DNA of 27,608 bases from Anaerolineales bacterium UBA3001 (lineage in GTDB: Bacteria > Chloroflexota > Anaerolineae > Anaerolineales > UBA11657), in contig DDZT01000054.1 in assembly GCA_002346435.1 (NCBI GenBank), forward strand, positions 1-27,608, given 5' to 3'. The notes below the pieces were generated by a model. That model saw only the letters and a list, made by a program, of their open reading frames with translations. It was not told the origin of the DNA and ran no database searches. The translations under genes and the position numbers were made by a program. Shown here in pieces: positions 14,440 to 21,642 of the stretch; position 1 is the first letter of the stretch, and every line of letters starts with the position of its first letter.

Positions 14440-16050
14440 TTAGTATAAAGATGATGCGCGGTATTTCCATACACCATCTATCATCGTTCCTAGTACATTG
14501 GTTGTGTGGATATCCATTGGGTCACAACGGTAAATGTCTTTGTCTAGGACTACAAGGTCTGCTAATTTGCCTGGTGTAAGGGTTCCTAAATCATTTTCTC
14601 GGTAGCCTGCATAAGCTGCACCAAGAGTATAAGCTCTGACTGCTTCATCAACTGTTAAACATTGCTGAGTTTGCCATCCAATTGTGTCAACATTGTTCGT
14701 TCGATTACTGCGAGTGACTGCTGCATGAATTCCCCAAAGAGGGTTGATGCTTTCTACTGGAGCGTCACTTCCAAATGCTAAGATAGCACCGGCATTGATC
14801 TGTGTCCGCCATGCGTAGGAACCAGATATACGATCCCCCCAATATTGTTCGGCCAACATCATGTCAGAAGTTGCGTGTATTGGCTGCATAGATGCGATAA
14901 TCTGTGAAGAAGCCAATCGAAGGTTGTCATTTGGATGAAGCAGCTGTACATGTTCAATGCGGTGACGTAGCTTGGAAGGTGGATCTCCTCGCTCACGTTC
15001 ATTGTGTCTGAGTTTTTCATACACATTTAAAACTTCACGATTTGCTCGGTCCCCAATTGCATGTACGGTCATAGCTAGACCGTTTATATTGGCTTTATTG
15101 GCTATACTTAATAGTTCATCTTCTTTAGTGACTACTATCCCATAATTATTTGTGTCTAGCTCATATGGTTCAAGCATACTTGCAGTTCGTGCTCCTAGTG
15201 CACCGTCCATAAATACTTTAATTCCACCTATACTAAGCCATTTGGAACCGGACCCAGTATGTAATCCTTGAGCAATTACCTCATCTAGTAGTGCTGCTGG
15301 CATATTCTTTACGATACGCAAACCTAGTGTTTTATCTTCGGACAGGTATTTTAAAGCATCAAAGGCAATGCGCTGATCATAATCATGTAGTCCTGTCAGC
15401 CCAGTCTGCCATAATTTCTCTTGCGCTAATCTCATGTTGTTAGCAACATCATCTATGGATAGTTCTGGCATAACTGATGCGATAAGATCAGAAGCAGTTT
15501 CGTAGAATATTCCATTAGGATTTCCATGTTCATCACGACCTATCATTCCGCCAGGGGGATCGGGTGTTGAAGAGTTAATATTAGCTTTGTTTATTGCACT
15601 GCTATTTGCCCACGATATGTGCATGGAATGTCCTGTGAGGAAAACAGGGTGGTTTGGAATTACTATATCTATATCAGATGCAGTCGGAACATCTTGGTCC
15701 CATCTATTGTGGTCCCACCCATGTCCAGTAATCCATTGTTCTTTTGGTGTAATTTTGGCTTGATTTGCTAGTATTTGTATTAGTTTATGCTTATTCGGCT
15801 GAGCTGCATCGATGTTGTTTGATTGACGTGAAAAATGATCAAAGTGACAGTGAGCATCTACCATACCTGGAATGACTAGTCTTTCTTGCAGATCAATTAT
15901 ATTAGTATGATTGTTGGCTAGTTGGAGTATTTCACTATCACTGCCAATAGCAGTGATAGTGTTTTTGGTAATGCCTAGTGCTGTTACTATAGAAGTATCT
16001 GGCTCTAGGGTATGTATCCGCCCATTAACCAATATTTGGTCTACAGACAT
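14440..16050 (-). CDS. Amidohydrolase family 3 (YtcJ-like) metal-dependent hydrolase
   Basis: A 536-residue cytosolic TIM-barrel hydrolase of the Amidohydro_3 group; substrates in this group are varied (N-acyl amino acids, amides, formamides) and cannot be named here. Visible motifs, in order: VIPGMVDAHCHFDH (metal-binding HxH), GHGWDHNRWD, the HSMHISWANS segment, IKVFMDGALGARTA (Lys and Asp), VHAIGDRAN, HRIEHVQLL, FGSDAPVESINPLWG (metal Asp), and C-terminal LGTLTPGKLADLVVLDKD from the composite beta domain. The ATG at 16050 overlaps the parB stop as TGATG, which points to translational coupling with parB; a TTG at 16053 in frame would add one residue. It lies last in the rpmH-to-parB run and has no evident tie to chromosome segregation. 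It is convergent with selB; the 86-base gap has only an AT-only weak hairpin. Confidence 0.9.
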   Translation of the reverse strand: MSVDQILVNGRIHTLEPDTSIVTALGITKNTITAIGSDSEILQLANNHTNIIDLQERLVIPGMVDAHCHFDHFSRQSNNIDAAQPNKHKLIQILANQAKITPKEQWITGHGWDHNRWDQDVPTASDIDIVIPNHPVFLTGHSMHISWANSSAINKANINSSTPDPPGGMIGRDEHGNPNGIFYETASDLIASVMPELSIDDVANNMRLAQEKLWQTGLTGLHDYDQRIAFDALKYLSEDKTLGLRIVKNMPAALLDEVIAQGLHTGSGSKWLSIGGIKVFMDGALGARTASMLEPYELDTNNYGIVVTKEDELLSIANKANINGLAMTVHAIGDRANREVLNVYEKLRHNERERGDPPSKLRHRIEHVQLLHPNDNLRLASSQIIASMQPIHATSDMMLAEQYWGDRISGSYAWRTQINAGAILAFGSDAPVESINPLWGIHAAVTRSNRTNNVDTIGWQTQQCLTVDEAVRAYTLGAAYAGYRENDLGTLTPGKLADLVVLDKDIYRCDPMDIHTTNVLGTMIDGVWKYRASSLY

Positions 16051-16904
16051 CAAGTGTCAATCAACTGATTAGTAAGATTTTCCAACTCCTCATCTGAATA
16101 AAAATATATCACTAAACGCCCCGAACCATTGCGGTTACGATGAAGTTTTATCTTGGTTCCAACTGAGTTACGCAAGCGGTTTTCTAAATCTATTTCCTCT
16201 ATAGATCTTTCTGAAACAAGATTAGGTGTTTCAGTAGAATAACTCGTGCCTTGTACGATTGCCTCAGTTTGACGGACATTTAAGTTTTCGGATAATATTT
16301 TACCGAGAAGATGTTCTTGGTCTTCAGGATTGGATATACCTAGAATGGCTCTAGCATGACCTTCAGAAATCTGCTTGTTTGATAGTGCTATTTGAACAGA
16401 TTCAGTAAGGCGCAACAATCTTATACTATTACTAATGGTGGTACGACTTTTACCTACCTGTTTAGATATCTCTTCATGGGACATACCGAAATCTTCAACT
16501 AGTGAGCTATAAGCTCGAGCTGTCTCCAGAGGATTCAGATTGCTACGTTGTATATTTTCTATTAGGGCCAATTCCAGCATTTCAGATTCTGTAGTTGTAT
16601 CTCTAATAATGGCTGGTATCGTATGCATTTCTACAATGGCTGCAGCTTGTAATCGCCTTTGTCCAGCTATGAGTCTGTATTCGCCAGTGTTTTCTGTCCG
16701 CGCGATTACTATAGGTTGCAAAATACCGTGTTTACGTATCGATTCTGCTAATTCTGCAAGTTCCTCTGTGTCTACAGTAGTACGAGGCTGTCTTGGATTC
16801 AGTTGTATTGATGTAATGGCAATTTGAGAAACTCCCTGACCTACATGGGTATTAGTTGGTATAAGCGCGTCTAGCCCACGCCCGAGTCCTCGTTTGATAG
16901 CCAT
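16050..16904 (-). CDS. parB: Chromosome partitioning protein ParB
   Basis: ParB (Spo0J) is a CTPase clamp that loads on parS sites, spreads on DNA and recruits SMC. The 284-residue protein starts with the typical basic MAIKRGLGRGLDALIP. The nucleotide-binding domain has LNPRQPR (35-41), GEYRLIAGQRRLQA (74-87, the GERRxRA box) and ENIQRSNLNPLE (116-127). A helix-turn-helix follows at about 142-165 (SHEEISKQVGKSRTTISN), and the C-terminal dimerisation segment ends in YFYSDEELENLTNQL. parA lies upstream with an 88-base gap that contains parB's own -10 element (16911-16916), so parB can be transcribed separately from parA. The stop overlaps the amidohydrolase start. Confidence 0.96.
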   Translation of the reverse strand: MAIKRGLGRGLDALIPTNTHVGQGVSQIAITSIQLNPRQPRTTVDTEELAELAESIRKHGILQPIVIARTENTGEYRLIAGQRRLQAAAIVEMHTIPAIIRDTTTESEMLELALIENIQRSNLNPLETARAYSSLVEDFGMSHEEISKQVGKSRTTISNSIRLLRLTESVQIALSNKQISEGHARAILGISNPEDQEHLLGKILSENLNVRQTEAIVQGTSYSTETPNLVSERSIEEIDLENRLRNSVGTKIKLHRNRNGSGRLVIYFYSDEELENLTNQLIDT

Positions 16905-16910
16905 ATATAA

Positions 16911-16916
16911 ATTATA
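16911..16916 (-). promoter_or_regulatory. -10 element of parB, 6 bases from the start codon
   Basis: TATAAT on the minus strand lies exactly 6 bases before the parB ATG, with no ribosome binding site, which predicts a leaderless message. Only a weak -35 (CGACTT, 18-base spacer) is present. Confidence 0.55.
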
Positions 16917-16992
16917 GATGATTTAGGAAATCACAAGTCGATTTTGTGCACCTAAGAATATTATATTTGGCACACGGTCAACTATTGCATGA

Positions 16993-17778
16993 TTATGACA
17001 ATGTAATTTCATATGGGGTATCACCAGAAAGTATTTCCGTAGCTAACGATGCATAGGCATATGCACCTGCAGATTCAGGTGCATATGTGCTGATTGGCTC
17101 GCCATGTGATGGAGCCTCAGCAAGTCTAACATTGCGAGGTATGACCACTTGAAACACTTTGTCTGGGAAATGTAGTCGTACTTCATCTACAACTTGTTGT
17201 GAAAGCTTTAATCTTGAATCATACATGGTCATTAACATTCCTCTAATTTGGAGGTCAAAGTTAAATGCAGCTTGAATACGGTTAATAGTTTCCAATAGTT
17301 GACCTAATCCCTCTAGTGCTAAATATTCGCACTGTACAGGAATTACCACTGCCTGTGAAGCAACCAGTCCATTGAGGGTTAGCAGTCCTAAAGAAGGAGG
17401 ACAATCGATAAGTACGTAATCATAGCGTCTAGCTTGTGATAAGGCTTGGCTGAGACGGTTAGTACGATCTGTCTCATTGACAAGCTCTACCTCAGCACCT
17501 GCGAGTGCGGGTGAAGATGGTACTAGAGATATGCCCAGCTTCTCGCTTCTCATTGTGTTTGCGTGGAGGCGAGCATTTGGACTTATTAATAAGTTGTATG
17601 TTCCTGCGTTGATATTTTGTCTTTCTACTCCGAGGCATGCCGTAGCATTTCCTTGTGCATCAAGGTCAACTAACAAAACCTGTTGATTGTTTTTGGCAAG
17701 ATACGATCCTAGATTGATGGCTGTGGTTGTCTTTCCAACGCCACCTTTCTGGTTAACAAATGCATAGATTCGAGTCAT
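16993..17778 (-). CDS. parA: Chromosome partitioning ATPase ParA (Soj)
   Basis: ParA is a DNA-binding ATPase that moves ParB-parS complexes and so separates replicated origins. The 261 residues begin MTRIYAFVNQKGGVGKTTTA, with the deviant Walker A KGGVGKTT at 11-18. Next come VLLVDLDAQGNATACLGV, then DYVLIDCPPSLGLLTLNGL (Walker B), and VPVQCEYLALEGLGQLL. The short N-terminus without an HTH domain and the pairing with parB mark the chromosomal Soj type rather than a plasmid ParA. A TGTTATAGT extended -10 lies 8 bases before the ATG (hexamer at 17787-17792), so the message may be leaderless. It follows jag after 85 bases, in the order usual near bacterial origins. Confidence 0.96.
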   Translation of the reverse strand: MTRIYAFVNQKGGVGKTTTAINLGSYLAKNNQQVLLVDLDAQGNATACLGVERQNINAGTYNLLISPNARLHANTMRSEKLGISLVPSSPALAGAEVELVNETDRTNRLSQALSQARRYDYVLIDCPPSLGLLTLNGLVASQAVVIPVQCEYLALEGLGQLLETINRIQAAFNFDLQIRGMLMTMYDSRLKLSQQVVDEVRLHFPDKVFQVVIPRNVRLAEAPSHGEPISTYAPESAGAYAYASLATEILSGDTPYEITLS

Positions 17779-17786
17779 CTACGTCT

Positions 17787-17795
17787 ACTATAACA
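17787..17795 (-). promoter_or_regulatory. Extended -10 element of parA
   Basis: TGTTATAGT (TGn plus TATAGT) on the minus strand ends 8 bases before the parA ATG. A second one, TGATATAAT, lies further upstream at about 17823-17831 and could give a longer transcript. No ribosome binding site precedes the ATG. Confidence 0.5.
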
Positions 17796-17863
17796 CTCCA
17801 TTAGTTTATTTTGATGCGCGGATTATATCAGAGTCGTGGAACGTGCAGGTGCAATGCTATATA

Positions 17864-18526
17864 TTATCGTAATAGAGAGGGTTGAATATTGACTCTGCGC
17901 TGATTACCATCTCCAGTACTATTTGTAGTAACTTCAGGATTGTGTTCCAACGTGATGTGAACAATACGTCTTTCGTTGGCAGGCATAGGTTCAAGTGCAA
18001 TTGGACGTCCAAATTGTTGTACTTGGCCAGCCATTCTTTGAGCCAGACGCTTGAGTTGGTGCTCTCGTCGCTGTTTGTAACCATCAATATCCAGACTGAT
18101 ATTAGTCCATCTATTTAGTTGATTAGATACAATTAATTTGACGAGAAACTCTAGGCTTGCCAATGTTTCTCCACGCTTACCGATTAATACAGAAAGTTTA
18201 TCTCCTACAATATTGATTCTAATGGAAGATCTATTATCTGTTGGGTCTGTTTCTTGGTCTTGCACACAAATATTAGCATCTATATTCATATAGTGCAGAA
18301 ATTCAGTAACAACCCTATTAATGGTTATTAATCTGGGCTCAACATCGTATTCAGTTTCTGGCACTGTTGCAATTATTCGAGCCAAACTATCAGAACTTAT
18401 ATCACCATTGTCAATAACATTTATGTCTAAATCATCTCCATCTACCTCTAGTTCCAATGCTGCTAATTCAATTGCTCTTTCGACGTCCTTGGCATGTATT
18501 TCCAGTGCACTATTGTTTGATTCCAT
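17864..18526 (-). CDS. jag: Jag/KhpB-type RNA-binding protein (KH and R3H domains)
   Basis: Jag/KhpB binds RNA and affects cell elongation and membrane protein biogenesis in Gram-positive bacteria; it is usually coded right after yidC, as here. The protein has 220 residues: an N-terminal acidic Jag_N-like region (about 1-60), a KH-type domain with the loop VLIGKRGETL (113-122), and an R3H domain with RPIALEPMPANERRIVHITL, where Arg186 and His190 give the R-x3-H signature. The basic C-terminal tail after GDGNQRRVNI is short. The ATG at 18526 has an AGGAGA ribosome binding site, as expected for a gene inside an operon (41 bases after the yidC stop). Confidence 0.93.
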   Translation of the reverse strand: MESNNSALEIHAKDVERAIELAALELEVDGDDLDINVIDNGDISSDSLARIIATVPETEYDVEPRLITINRVVTEFLHYMNIDANICVQDQETDPTDNRSSIRINIVGDKLSVLIGKRGETLASLEFLVKLIVSNQLNRWTNISLDIDGYKQRREHQLKRLAQRMAGQVQQFGRPIALEPMPANERRIVHITLEHNPEVTTNSTGDGNQRRVNIQPSLLR

Positions 18527-18567
18527 AACAGTGTTCTCCTAAACTTAAGTTTTTCACCATACTATCT

Positions 18568-19506
18568 TTACCGTCTTCGTTTTCCCCCACGGGCCTTTCT
18601 GGCTTTTAACCTTTTTGCTTTTCTACTGCTCATTTTTTCCTGAGCTACAGCGGTTGGATTTGATGAAGTACCACCTTTTTCAGATTGCTGAGATATCTTA
18701 GTAGGAGGGGGTGCAGAGATCGAAGGAATTGGTAATTCGAAAATACCTGCTATTTTGACTGGTGCCCATTCCAATCTTTCACGATTTATCAGCATGTATT
18801 GGGCTACAGTGGCTATATTGGAGGTAATGAAATAAATTGATAGTCCCGATGAGAACTGGAGAGCAAAAAATGCAAACATCAGTGGCATCATTGTCATCAT
18901 GGAACGCTGCATTTGTGCAGATTGATCGTTGGGATCCGCAGTAGCAGGAGTCATCATCTTTTGCTGTAACACTGTGGTGATATATACTAACAAAGGCAAA
19001 ACTGGCACACCAATCCCGGACAATATGTCTAGGTAAAATCTATCTGGTTGACTAAGATCCATCCAGAGAAACGTGCGCTCCACAGGTATCATTTTGTGGA
19101 ATTCTGGGAACCATGATTGGTATGCAGCTTTGTATAGATCGATCATTTGTAGAGGAGCTGCTGGAATTGCATGCATGATGGAGCGATACATTCCAATGAG
19201 GATTGGGAATTGAATGAACATTGGTAGGCATCCTGCTAGCATTGATGCCGGACTATAGCCAATCTTTTGGAGCTCTTTCTGCATACGTTCCGGCTCTCCC
19301 TTATATTTCTCTTGTATCCTCTTAATATCTGGTTGCATGGCCTGCATTTTCATCTGAGATTTCTGTTGCTTGGCCGTTAGAGGCATGAGGAGTAAACGTA
19401 TTGCTAAAGTCAGTATAATTAATGACAGCGTGAAACTATCACCCATTACTTTATAGAGTAGTAATAGTGAGTTAGTAAATGGGTAAATGACTAATTGATT
19501 CCACAT
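18568..19506 (-). CDS. yidC: Membrane protein insertase YidC (short, monoderm-type)
   Basis: YidC/Oxa1 inserts membrane proteins alone or with Sec. The 312-residue protein lacks the large periplasmic domain of diderm YidC and lacks a lipoprotein signal; it starts directly with MWNQLVIYPFTNSLLLL. Five core helices are visible. The essential positively charged residue of the hydrophilic groove is Arg37 in LTLAIRLLLMPL. The coiled cytosolic loop (KQQKSQMKMQAMQPDIKRIQ) and the GCLPMFIQFPILIGMYRSI helix follow. The C-terminus is strongly basic (SSRKAKRLKARKARGGKRRR), a ribosome-binding tail as in Gram-positive and mitochondrial homologues. It lies between the beta-propeller lipoprotein gene (40-base gap) and jag. 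No ribosome binding site is seen; TATATA lies 8 bases before the ATG, so an internal start of transcription is possible. Confidence 0.96.
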   Translation of the reverse strand: MWNQLVIYPFTNSLLLLYKVMGDSFTLSLIILTLAIRLLLMPLTAKQQKSQMKMQAMQPDIKRIQEKYKGEPERMQKELQKIGYSPASMLAGCLPMFIQFPILIGMYRSIMHAIPAAPLQMIDLYKAAYQSWFPEFHKMIPVERTFLWMDLSQPDRFYLDILSGIGVPVLPLLVYITTVLQQKMMTPATADPNDQSAQMQRSMMTMMPLMFAFFALQFSSGLSIYFITSNIATVAQYMLINRERLEWAPVKIAGIFELPIPSISAPPPTKISQQSEKGGTSSNPTAVAQEKMSSRKAKRLKARKARGGKRRR

Positions 19507-19546
19507 GATTGATCTATATATCTAATAATATTTAAAAAGTAACCAG

Positions 19547-20650
19547 CTATTCTGGGTTAAATTCCCACACAATTACACCATCTGATTGATTAATGGCATA
19601 CACTAGATTGTCACCATTCATCGAGGTAATATACACTAATCCATTATGTGCGATTGAATCCGCTAAAAGTCGGTCGGCATTTTTGCTATCAATTTCAATA
19701 TTCCAGATAGGATTTCCACTAATAGCGTCTATCGAGTATACAAATCCGTTGTCACTGGTTACAAACAAATTGCCATTACTATATGCGGGTGTTCCTCGTG
19801 ATGCACTGTCAAGTTGTTGGCTAATCCACATTTCACGTCCGGTCTCTCTGTTTAGCGCGTATACGTATCCGTCTAAATCGCTGAAAAATACATGTTCATT
19901 AACTGCCTTAGGACTACCCCAAACCCATCCTTCTGCTTCATATTCCCATATGATCATGCCATTAGCAGCGTCTATAGCATAGACACTATTAGATAACGAC
20001 CCTGTATACAGAGTGTCTTGATAAATGGTTGGAGAATCGGCTAAGGCACCCTTAAAATTCTGCTGCCATATTTGTGATCCATTAGTAATGTCAATCGATG
20101 TTAGAGTGTGATCCATGCCAGGCAAAAACACATATTGACCATTTGTAGAAGGTGGTGCCCATAGATCTTTTGCCGATTCGAACTTCCAAGCTGTTTGGCC
20201 GTTGGAAATTTGCAACGCGTACAATGTATTTTCCGAAGTAAAAAATGCTAAGTCTGCGCTTGCACTTGTGCCAGTTGGTGCTGTGCCAGATTTGTTGTTT
20301 GTAGCATCGAAGCTCCAAATTTCATTTCCATTTATGATATCAATAGTAAAAGCATGTTTATTGTCTGACCCTACTACTATTGAATCATTAGTGTGTGCTG
20401 GGGATGTGTAAAGTTGACTTCTCATACTATCAGGCTCGCTAGGAAATTTCCATATCAACCTACCAATATCTGATGAGATTGCATAGACAGCATTATTGTT
20501 TGCTATTATAAGATTGTTGTCGGCTATGATTGAATTGGGCCATGAACTTGCTGGCATAGCACCGCTGCAACCTACCAGTAATAGTGTTATGGTAGTTGTA
20601 ATAATAGCTTTATGTAAATTGTGTTTTATCAGATGTTTGAATATTGACAT
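19547..20650 (-). CDS. PQQ-type beta-propeller lipoprotein, eight repeats
   Basis: A 367-residue exported protein. The N-terminus has a basic start, a hydrophobic stretch and the lipobox LLLVGC (about residues 23-28), so the mature protein is a membrane-anchored lipoprotein. Eight repeats end in G-x-x-x-W blade motifs: GRLIWKF, GNEIWSF, GQTAWKF, GSQIWQQ, GMIIWEY, GREMWIS, GNPIWNI and GVIVWEF. Eight blades match the BamB/PQQ-dehydrogenase-like propeller, but no catalytic dehydrogenase residues are evident, so a scaffold or assembly role is more likely than an enzyme. It sits between yidD (12-base gap) and yidC on the same strand, so it is co-expressed with membrane-protein insertion genes. A perfect 7-base inverted repeat with a 1-base centre (20644-20658) spans its start codon and might affect translation. 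In a monoderm there is no BAM complex, so a BamB function in the strict sense is doubtful. Confidence 0.88.
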   Translation of the reverse strand: MSIFKHLIKHNLHKAIITTTITLLLVGCSGAMPASSWPNSIIADNNLIIANNNAVYAISSDIGRLIWKFPSEPDSMRSQLYTSPAHTNDSIVVGSDNKHAFTIDIINGNEIWSFDATNNKSGTAPTGTSASADLAFFTSENTLYALQISNGQTAWKFESAKDLWAPPSTNGQYVFLPGMDHTLTSIDITNGSQIWQQNFKGALADSPTIYQDTLYTGSLSNSVYAIDAANGMIIWEYEAEGWVWGSPKAVNEHVFFSDLDGYVYALNRETGREMWISQQLDSASRGTPAYSNGNLFVTSDNGFVYSIDAISGNPIWNIEIDSKNADRLLADSIAHNGLVYITSMNGDNLVYAINQSDGVIVWEFNPE

Positions 20651-20662
20651 AATGTCAAAAGC

Positions 20663-20911
20663 TTATCCATTACCCATGTGGAAGTTTATATTATCAGTTT
20701 GGCTAGGTACAGGATCATAACCTCCGGAGTTGAAGGGATGGCATTTTAAAACCCGACGTAAAAGAAGAGTCGACCCTTTAATAATTCCAAATCTCAAGAT
20801 TGCTTCATAGCCATATTCTGAGCATGTAGGTTGAAAACGACAACTAGGTGGAATTAACGGTGAAACATACTTTCTGTATAGTGTTATTGCGGTAAGGAAC
20901 AAATTTTTCAT
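20663..20911 (-). CDS. yidD: Membrane protein insertion efficiency factor YidD
   Basis: YidD is a small membrane-associated protein that helps YidC-dependent insertion. The 82 residues carry the family signature YRKYVSPLIPPSCRFQPTC with SEYGYEAI, then RRVLKCHPFNSGGYDPVP. The N-terminal amphipathic or hydrophobic helix (MKNLFLTAITLY) is present. The ATG overlaps the rnpA stop by four bases (ATGA), which couples their translation; the usual order rnpA-yidD is kept. The only departure is that yidC is not next but is separated by the beta-propeller gene. Confidence 0.96.
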   Translation of the reverse strand: MKNLFLTAITLYRKYVSPLIPPSCRFQPTCSEYGYEAILRFGIIKGSTLLLRRVLKCHPFNSGGYDPVPSQTDNINFHMGNG

Positions 20912-21258
20912 CTAGCGTTCTTTATGTCTGCTTTGATCAATAAATGGGATTGTGATAGTAGATAATATACTGCTGAAATGACATCATCCACCTTACAATT
21001 ACCCAGAGTAGGTCTGGCGATTAACAGTAAGTCCCAACCATCTAAAATGTTTGAGTCATGATAGTAAATTGCTTCACGCATCAGACGTTTAGCTCGATTT
21101 CTCTTGACGGCGTTTCCCACATGTCTGCTTGCCACAAAACCTATTCTTGAATATGATAGTGAATTTTTGATAACCTGTAAAACTGCTAGCGGATGCACCC
21201 ACGATTTCCCGGAATGTTTTACTCTTTGAAATTCATTTTGTCTACGCATAACAATCAT
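20908..21258 (-). CDS. rnpA: Ribonuclease P protein component RnpA
   Basis: RnpA is the protein subunit of RNase P, which removes 5' leaders from tRNA precursors together with the RnpB RNA (not in this window). The 116-residue protein has MRRQNEFQRVKHSGKSW at the N-terminus. The signature RNR motif lies in GNAVKRNRAKRLMREA (48-63), and the central strand LLLIARPTLGNC follows. Two starts are possible, at 21258 (MIVMRR) and 21249; neither has a clear ribosome binding site. It is 21 bases downstream of rpmH in the universal rpmH-rnpA order and overlaps yidD by four bases. Confidence 0.94.
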   Translation of the reverse strand: MIVMRRQNEFQRVKHSGKSWVHPLAVLQVIKNSLSYSRIGFVASRHVGNAVKRNRAKRLMREAIYYHDSNILDGWDLLLIARPTLGNCKVDDVISAVYYLLSQSHLLIKADIKNAR

Positions 21259-21279
21259 AGACGAGACTTTTCGGGTATT

Positions 21280-21492
21280 TTACTTACGCTTATTGTTTGA
21301 CGCACTACCACTTTTAGTTCCATTCCAGTTCACATGTGGTTTAACATGGACGCGTTGTACAGCTAGTACACTGCGTCCCTTAAGTCGTCTAGACTTAAGA
21401 ACTTTCCTCCCACCTGCGGTACTCATGCGTTTTCGGAATCCGTGAACTCGTGCACGTCTCCTGATTTTTGGTTGATACGTTCTCTTAGGCAT
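21280..21492 (-). CDS. rpmH: 50S ribosomal protein L34, with C-terminal extension
   Basis: L34 is a small basic protein of the large ribosomal subunit. The first 46 residues are canonical: MPKRTYQPKIRRRARVHGF, RKRMSTAGGRKVLKSRR, LKGRSVLAVQ. Bacterial L34 normally ends about here at 44-47 residues, but this reading frame continues without a break for 24 more residues (RVHVKPHVNWNGTKSGSASN, then NKRK) to a total of 70. The tail is basic with two His and one Trp. The extension does not run into rnpA, which starts 21 bases after the stop. A consensus promoter lies about 90 bases upstream of the ATG, and a GAGG ribosome binding site precedes it. rpmH is the first gene of the origin-type operon. 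Confidence 0.95.
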   Translation of the reverse strand: MPKRTYQPKIRRRARVHGFRKRMSTAGGRKVLKSRRLKGRSVLAVQRVHVKPHVNWNGTKSGSASNNKRK

Positions 21493-21587
21493 TATTTAGC
21501 CTCACATAAAAGTGCGGCTCGACGTGTCGCTATTACTCGCCGGCCGCTATATATCTATACCGTTTTATCTGGCTTTCTGTCGGTGAC

Positions 21588-21616
21588 ATTATACCTGACG
21601 GTAGAGTGCAGGTCAA
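21588..21616 (-). promoter_or_regulatory. Consensus promoter of the rpmH operon
   Basis: On the minus strand, TTGACC (21616-21611), a 17-base spacer and TATAAT (21593-21588) form a strong promoter. Transcription would start near 21581, leaving a leader of about 90 bases that is locally GC-rich (around 21525-21550) and could fold, for example GCGGC with GCCGC. This is the only clearly long leader among the promoters seen in the window. Confidence 0.85.
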
Positions 21617-21642
21617 ATATCATTATGCGAGTTAAGTCACAA

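Noticed and set aside
17141..17156. Second parS-like half-site (CACTTGAAACA) inside parA
   Set aside because: Only the right half resembles parS and the central G is lost; 10 of 16 matches is not meaningful.
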